A stretch of DNA of 64,000 nt, taken from assembly GCF_003336665.1 (NCBI RefSeq), contig NZ_QPIJ01000013.1:17884-81883 (forward strand), in the 5' to 3' direction. The notes beneath the pieces are model-generated. The model was not told the origin of the DNA. It saw only the letters and a program-made list of their open reading frames with translations, and searched no databases. The DNA is from Vreelandella rituensis (GTDB lineage: Bacteria; Pseudomonadota; Gammaproteobacteria; Pseudomonadales; Halomonadaceae). A program made the translations under genes and the position numbers. Each line of letters begins with the position of its first letter. Within the stretch, counting starts at the first letter, position 1. Below, piece by piece: positions 59,734-64,000 of the stretch.

Positions 59734-60429
59734 ATGGCTCATGAACCCCAAGTGCCTGCTGCCGGGCTGATCGTTTCAGGTAAGGCTCAACCCGGGGATG
59801 TGGTCTATCTGAAGGTAGTTACGGTGAACGATACCGGGGCTTTTCTCGACTGGGGCCAGCCCAAGGATTTGTTGCTACCCTACAGCGAACAGCGCTTTCG
59901 TCCTGACCCGGGCAAGCGCGTGCTGGTGAAGGTATATGAGGACGAGCGCGGCAGACCGGTTGCCACGATGCGTCTGGATCGCTTCCTGACCGACGACGCC
60001 TGGGTTCTGGAAGAAGGCGAAGCGGTGAACTTGGTCGTTGCGGATGCCACGGACCTGGGGATGAAAGTGGTGGTCAATCACCGCTACTGGGGGTTGATCT
60101 TTCAGGATGACATTACCCAGCCGTTGCGGCGCGGCCAAGCACTCACTGGCTATGTCAAACAGCGCCGTGACGACGGACGGCTGGATATTTCGTTGTTGCC
60201 GCCGGGCGCCGCTCGTCTGGATGTGGTGGGTGACAAAATTCTCGAAGCTCTGCGTTTGAGCGGGGGCTATCTAGCGTTGGGCGACAAGAGCGCCGCCAAT
60301 GAAATCAAGGCGCGCCTCGGTGTCAGCAAAAGTGCCTATAAGCAGGCTATCGGACGGCTTTACAAACAGCGCCTGATCTCTCTTGAACCGAATGCCATTC
60401 GCCTGCTTCCGGGAGCTTTGGAAGAATGA
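59734..60429 (+). CDS. S1-domain RNA-binding protein, CvfB-like
   Basis: A 231-residue protein with two to three S1-like OB folds: GDVVYLKVVTVNDTGAFLDW and KDLLLPYSEQRFRPDPGKRV, then GMKVVVNHRYWGLIF with DGRLDISLLPPG. A C-terminal winged-helix-like end has KARLGVSKSAYKQAIGRLY. This is the layout of CvfB/YitL, linked to virulence or RNA control in Gram-positive bacteria; its role here is unknown. It is shorter than the roughly 280 residues usual in Gram-positives. The ATG at 59734 follows AGGA. Confidence 0.82.
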   Translation: MAHEPQVPAAGLIVSGKAQPGDVVYLKVVTVNDTGAFLDWGQPKDLLLPYSEQRFRPDPGKRVLVKVYEDERGRPVATMRLDRFLTDDAWVLEEGEAVNLVVADATDLGMKVVVNHRYWGLIFQDDITQPLRRGQALTGYVKQRRDDGRLDISLLPPGAARLDVVGDKILEALRLSGGYLALGDKSAANEIKARLGVSKSAYKQAIGRLYKQRLISLEPNAIRLLPGALEE

Positions 60430-60509
60430 GTGCATTTCAAGGATGGTTGGACGTGAGCCAGCCGTGCGGCATACTGCCAGCTTATTGTTCTTGCCGGAAT
60501 ATTGCCTAG

Positions 60510-61466
60510 ATGAGCCAAAATAGCCTCAAGCTCGGTGTGGTAATGGATACCATTGCCGATCTCGCCTACAAGAAAGATTCGACCTTGGCCATGTTATGGG
60601 CCGCACAGGATCGCGGTTACTCATTGCATTATATGGAACAGCAGGATCTGTTTCTGAATGCAGGCCAGGCTTATGCCCGCATCCGCCCCTTGACGGTACA
60701 TCGTGACCCGGTCCGCTGGTTCACATTGGGTGAAGCAGATGCACGGCCGCTGGCCGAGCTGGATGCGATCCTCATGCGCAAGGACCCGCCGGTGGATCTC
60801 GAGTTCACCAACGCCATTCACCTCTTGGGTTTTGCTGAACGTGAGGGTGTATTGGTGGTCAACCCCACCCGGGCGTTGCTTGAATGTAATGAAAAGCTAT
60901 TTGCCCAGCAATTTCCCCAGTGTTGCCCGCCGTCGCTGGTGGCCAGCAATGTCGATGTGCTGCGCGCCTTTCATGCCGAGCATGGGGATGTGATCTTCAA
61001 GCCGCTGGATGGCATGGGCGGCACGGGCATCTTCCACATTACCCCTGATGGCCGCAATCTGGGTGCAGTGCTCGAACAACTCACCCTGCAAGGTCGCCGG
61101 CAGATCATGGCGCAGCGCTATTTGCCGGCAATCAAGGACGGGGATACCCGAATTCTGCTGGTTGATGGTGAGCCCGTCCCCTATGGCTTGGCACGCATAC
61201 CTTCAGCCGGTGAGACGCGCGGTAACCTCGCGGCAGGCGGTCGGGGCGTCTCCCGCGAATTGACCGCACGAGATCACTGGCTGATTCAACAGATACAGCC
61301 CATGATTCGTGAAAAGAACCTGATGTTCGTGGGGCTGGATGTGATAGGTGATTACATTACTGAAATCAACGTCACCAGCCCTACTTGTGTGCGTGAAATC
61401 GACGACCAGCGGGGCACCGATATTGCCGGCCTGCTGCTGGATGCCATCGAGCGTCGTCTAGCGTGA
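60510..61466 (+). CDS. gshB: Glutathione synthetase
   Basis: Joins gamma-glutamylcysteine and glycine using ATP. The 318-residue ATP-grasp protein starts LKLGVVMDTIADLAYKKDST and has RKDPPVDLEF, FKPLDGMGGTGIF (ATP-binding), RYLPAIKDGDTRILLVDGE, ETRGNLAAGGRG and EINVTSPTCVREID. The ribosome site is weak. It is followed by a 121-base gap and yqgE. Confidence 0.96.
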   Translation: MSQNSLKLGVVMDTIADLAYKKDSTLAMLWAAQDRGYSLHYMEQQDLFLNAGQAYARIRPLTVHRDPVRWFTLGEADARPLAELDAILMRKDPPVDLEFTNAIHLLGFAEREGVLVVNPTRALLECNEKLFAQQFPQCCPPSLVASNVDVLRAFHAEHGDVIFKPLDGMGGTGIFHITPDGRNLGAVLEQLTLQGRRQIMAQRYLPAIKDGDTRILLVDGEPVPYGLARIPSAGETRGNLAAGGRGVSRELTARDHWLIQQIQPMIREKNLMFVGLDVIGDYITEINVTSPTCVREIDDQRGTDIAGLLLDAIERRLA

Positions 61467-61587
61467 TGCGTCCGCTTTTTTATTGTTTAGCCAGCCGGAA
61501 CAAGGTGCCTGTGGCGCTGTGCTTTACGTTCCGGCCAGACACCGATCAGATGGAGCGTCGGCACTTGCCTGAACGCCCGGGAGCCTC

Positions 61588-62145
61588 ATGCAAAGCTTGA
61601 AACATCATTTCCTTCTTGCCATGCCGCATCAGGAAGACCCCAACTTTTCCGGTAGCCTGATCTATCTCTGTGATCATGATGAAAACGGCAGCATGGGAGT
61701 GATCGTCAACCATCCTTTGGACGTTACGCTGGATGCTCTCTTCGATCAGCTGGAACTGGGAGGCGAGGAAAGTCCGCATCGTGAGACGCCGGTATATTTC
61801 GGAGGACCGATGCACAAGGATCGTGGCTTTATCCTGCATCGCGGTGACAGTGACGATTGGGACTCCAGCATTCAAGTCGAAGACGGAATTGCGCTGACCA
61901 CTTCCATGGATATCCTGCAGGCCCTGGCAGTTGGCCGAGGTCCCGAGCATTTTCTGGTGTGCCTTGGCTGTGCGGGCTGGGACGCCGGGCAAATGGAAGA
62001 GGAACTCAAGGATAACGCCTGGCTGACGGTGGAAGGGCCGAGCAATATCTTGTTCAACGTGCCTCCCGCCGAGCGCCTGTCGGCAGCGGCAGGGGTGTTG
62101 GGCATTGACCTCAACCTGATGACGCGAGACGCGGGGCACGCCTGA
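61588..62145 (+). CDS. yqgE: UPF0301 protein YqgE (AlgH family)
   Basis: A 185-residue protein starting MQSLKHHFLLAMPHQEDPNF and having ENGSMGVIVNHPLD, YFGGPMHKDRGFILHR and CAGWDAGQMEEELKDNAWL, the family hallmarks. The biochemical role is not settled; it is linked with alginate control in Pseudomonas. Its stop overlaps the ruvX start (TGATGG), the usual yqgE-ruvX pair. Confidence 0.95.
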   Translation: MQSLKHHFLLAMPHQEDPNFSGSLIYLCDHDENGSMGVIVNHPLDVTLDALFDQLELGGEESPHRETPVYFGGPMHKDRGFILHRGDSDDWDSSIQVEDGIALTTSMDILQALAVGRGPEHFLVCLGCAGWDAGQMEEELKDNAWLTVEGPSNILFNVPPAERLSAAAGVLGIDLNLMTRDAGHA

Positions 62146-62600
62146 TGGCCGAGGTAGGACAGCGCCTGGTGTTGGCATTCGATTACGGTACGCGACGCAT
62201 CGGCGTAGCCGTCGGTAATGAAATGCTGCATAGCGCACGGGAGCTTTCTGCGCTGCCGGCCCGCGACGGCATCCCCGATTGGAATGTCGTCACCCGGCTT
62301 ATCGATGAATGGCAGCCGGATGTTTTCGTGGTGGGTCTGCCGATCAATATGGATGGCAGTGAATCTGCGATGAGTACGCGCGCGCGTAAATTCGGCAACC
62401 GACTTCACGGCCGTTACGGTAAGCCTTGCGAAATGATCGACGAGCGCGGCTCCACTCGTGAAGCCAAGTCGATTGCTCGCGAAAGCGGGCATCGTGGCAA
62501 CTATCGCGAGCAAAGTGTGGACGGTATCGCTGCGGTGTTGATACTCGAAGGCTGGTTCGCCCACCGGGAAGGGTTGCCGGGTGGGCGAAGCGCGCTCTAG
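62145..62600 (+). CDS. ruvX: Holliday-junction resolvase-like protein RuvX (YqgF)
   Basis: RNase-H-fold protein of 151 residues, implicated in 16S rRNA 5'-end maturation and possibly in resolving junctions. It has LAFDYGTRRIGVAVGN with the catalytic Asp, VVGLPINMDGSES and MIDERGSTREAKS. It is coupled to yqgE. Its stop overlaps that of the convergent pyrB by 4 bases. Confidence 0.95.
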   Translation: MAEVGQRLVLAFDYGTRRIGVAVGNEMLHSARELSALPARDGIPDWNVVTRLIDEWQPDVFVVGLPINMDGSESAMSTRARKFGNRLHGRYGKPCEMIDERGSTREAKSIARESGHRGNYREQSVDGIAAVLILEGWFAHREGLPGGRSAL

Positions 62601-63622
62601 CGATCCAGGACGCCGATCTGCTTGGGTACGAACCAGCGTACCGGTCGCATATTCTCTTCAATCAAGTTCTCCACCTGCAACAAGGTAGCGAAAATCGCCA
62701 TACGCATGGGGATGCCGTTATCAGTCTGGCGAAAGATAGCCAGGCGTGGGTCGCCGTTCAAATTCACGTTGAGATCGTTAGCGCCGGGCCGGCTGTCGCG
62801 TGGCAACGGATGCATCACGATAGTGGTAGGCGAGCAGTGCTGGTCAAGAAAGGCACGGTCGACGATGAAGTCCTGCGAGACACCACTAAAACTTTCATTC
62901 ATTTCCGTGGTGAAACGCTCTTTCTGGATGCGGGTGGTATACACCACATCCAAATCAGAAAAATCGCACGACAAGGTTTCGCGCTGTTCAATCTGATGCC
63001 CGCGGGATGCCACGAGATCGATCAGATGCCCAGGCATTTCCAGTCCCGGTGGGGAAACCAGGGTGATGCGCAAGGGATCGTAGAGCGACAACAGTTTGAT
63101 CAATGAATGCACTGTTCGGCCATACTTCAGGTCACCAGTAAGCAGAATGTGAGCTCCAGCCAGTTTTTTGCCTAGCCGAGCAAATTCCTTGTCGATGGTA
63201 TAAAGGTCCAGCAATGCCTGGCTTGGGTGTTCGCCGGGGCCGTCTCCCCCATTGATGACCGGCACATTCGTTGCAGCGGCAAATTCTGCTACCGACCCCT
63301 GGTCTGGATGACGCATCACGATAGCATCGCAGTATCCGCTCATGACGCGACTGGTGTCATAAAGCGATTCCCCTTTCGCCATTGAGGAAAACGTGAACCC
63401 GGTGGTGTCGCATACGCTGCCCCCTAGGCGGCAGAAGGCGGCATTGAAACTCACGCGGGTTCGGGTGCTGGCTTCAAAAAATAAATTGCCCAGAACCGCA
63501 CCTTCAAGCACACGGGTAATCTGTCGGCGTTGAGCGATCGGTTCCATGCGTGCGGCAACGCGCAATAGATGATCAACGTTTTCGCGTTCCAGGGAGTCGA
63601 CGGAAAGCAGGTGGGAACTCAT
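62597..63622 (-). CDS. pyrB: Aspartate carbamoyltransferase
   Basis: Second step of pyrimidine synthesis: carbamoyl phosphate plus aspartate. The 341-residue protein has the carbamoyl-phosphate site FFEASTRTRVSF (Ser52 to Arg56), the SSMAKGESLYDTSRVM loop, NGGDGPGEHPSQALLDL, LLTGDLKYGRTVHS and MHPLPRDSRPGA. No pyrI or pyrC is adjacent; in Pseudomonas ruvX is followed by collinear pyrR-pyrB-pyrC, whereas here pyrB is convergent. GAGGTT precedes the ATG. Confidence 0.96.
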   Translation of the reverse strand: MSSHLLSVDSLERENVDHLLRVAARMEPIAQRRQITRVLEGAVLGNLFFEASTRTRVSFNAAFCRLGGSVCDTTGFTFSSMAKGESLYDTSRVMSGYCDAIVMRHPDQGSVAEFAAATNVPVINGGDGPGEHPSQALLDLYTIDKEFARLGKKLAGAHILLTGDLKYGRTVHSLIKLLSLYDPLRITLVSPPGLEMPGHLIDLVASRGHQIEQRETLSCDFSDLDVVYTTRIQKERFTTEMNESFSGVSQDFIVDRAFLDQHCSPTTIVMHPLPRDSRPGANDLNVNLNGDPRLAIFRQTDNGIPMRMAIFATLLQVENLIEENMRPVRWFVPKQIGVLDR

Positions 63623-63736
63623 CTCGAACCTCGGCGATTAGGGAAGTAGCCTCTAGTGTAACCGTGTGGCCTGGCTACACCGAAGGGCTTTTACAGAGGG
63701 TTTACGGCTTGTTTGGAGTTTTTTTACACCGGGGGC

Positions 63737-63765
63737 TTGCCAGTCTCCCGGTCAGGCGGTAGAGT
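63737..63765 (+). promoter_or_regulatory. Upstream rRNA operon promoter (P1)
   Basis: TTGCCA (63737-63742), 17 bases, TAGAGT (63760-63765) followed by acgcatccgc. It lies about 145 bases before a second, closer promoter whose -10 region is nearly the same (TAGAATACGCTTCC). Tandem promoters are usual for rRNA operons. Confidence 0.55.
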
Positions 63766-63882
63766 ACGCATCCGCTGCCGGGAACGCCAGGCGTTTCCAG
63801 CGGTGAATGAGGTTGAAAAACCTCGGTTTGTCAGAGAGTTAGCAGTTTCGAGGTCAGGCCAGACGGCATCGAAAATCACCCA

Positions 63883-64000
63883 TTGACAACCACCCAGGAA
63901 GGCGTAGAATACGCTTCCTCGCTGAGGCCAAACGGTTACGGTCTCGCGACAGCTCTTTAACAATTGATCAGGTAATTCATGTGGGCGCTTGCCGATGAGG
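63883..64000 (+). promoter_or_regulatory. rRNA operon promoter P2 and 16S leader with boxA
   Basis: TTGACA (63883-63888), 16 bases, TAGAAT (63905-63910) is a near-consensus sigma70 promoter. About 40 bases on, GCTCTTTAACAA (63952-63963) is the boxA antitermination element found in rRNA leaders, and the following GGTAATTCATGTGGGCGCTT is typical of the pre-16S spacer. The window stops before mature 16S rRNA. The operon reads right, away from dnaA. The rest of the 63623-63882 gap shows nothing else except the upstream promoter. Confidence 0.85.

Noticed and set aside
61466..61600. A 44-codon frame starting in the gshB stop (TGATG) and running into yqgE
   Set aside because: The product resembles nothing, has no ribosome site of its own and overlaps the yqgE start; probably chance.

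Overview
The window looks like the replication-origin neighbourhood of a moderately GC-rich gammaproteobacterial chromosome. The gene content and protein sequences fit the Oceanospirillales, and the Halomonadaceae are my best guess. That placement comes from recognising protein families and gene order, not from any search.

Layout. The left edge holds the 5' part of mnmG, leading left. Next to it is an AT-rich non-coding stretch with many DnaA boxes. A leftward polar amino-acid ABC transporter, erpA and argC follow. A rightward block then carries a ClC chloride channel, hemJ, thiD and hemL. A complete curli amyloid locus (about 9.8-14.7 kb) runs leftward as csgD-E-F-G then csgB-A, with a small unrecognised secreted protein facing it. 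rdgB, hemW, an OmpA-family lipoprotein and rlmJ read right.

From 18.5 to 29.2 kb lies the classical origin cluster: mnmE, yidC, rnpA and rpmH lead left, and dnaA, dnaN, recF and gyrB lead right, with a second DnaA-box cluster between rpmH and dnaA. Four perfect parS sites for ParB lie between recF and glyS, two of them inside recF.

From 29.3 to 45 kb the genes are mostly for the lipopolysaccharide inner core: gmhB, hldD, waaF, an OpgB-like phosphoglycerol transferase, kdkA, an opsX-type heptosyltransferase, hldE and waaA, with glyQS embedded. An AT-rich island (about 36.8-40.2 kb) inside this block carries two glycosyltransferases, two YrbL-family kinase-like genes and the 3' stump of a third transferase gene. 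GmhB, HldE and HldD make ADP-heptose. WaaA adds Kdo, KdkA probably phosphorylates it, and the OpsX-like enzyme and WaaF add heptoses.

From 44.9 to 63.6 kb are housekeeping genes: rpiA, ilvA, a 32-residue membrane protein, 5-formyl-THF cyclo-ligase with 6S RNA immediately upstream, zapA, ygfB, pepP, ubiH and a second ubiquinone hydroxylase, ctpA, envC, gpmI, a rhodanese, secB, rsmE, a CvfB-like protein, gshB, yqgE, ruvX and pyrB. The window ends in the promoter and leader of an rRNA operon reading right, just before 16S rRNA.

I see no insertion sequence, prophage, CRISPR array or tRNA gene.
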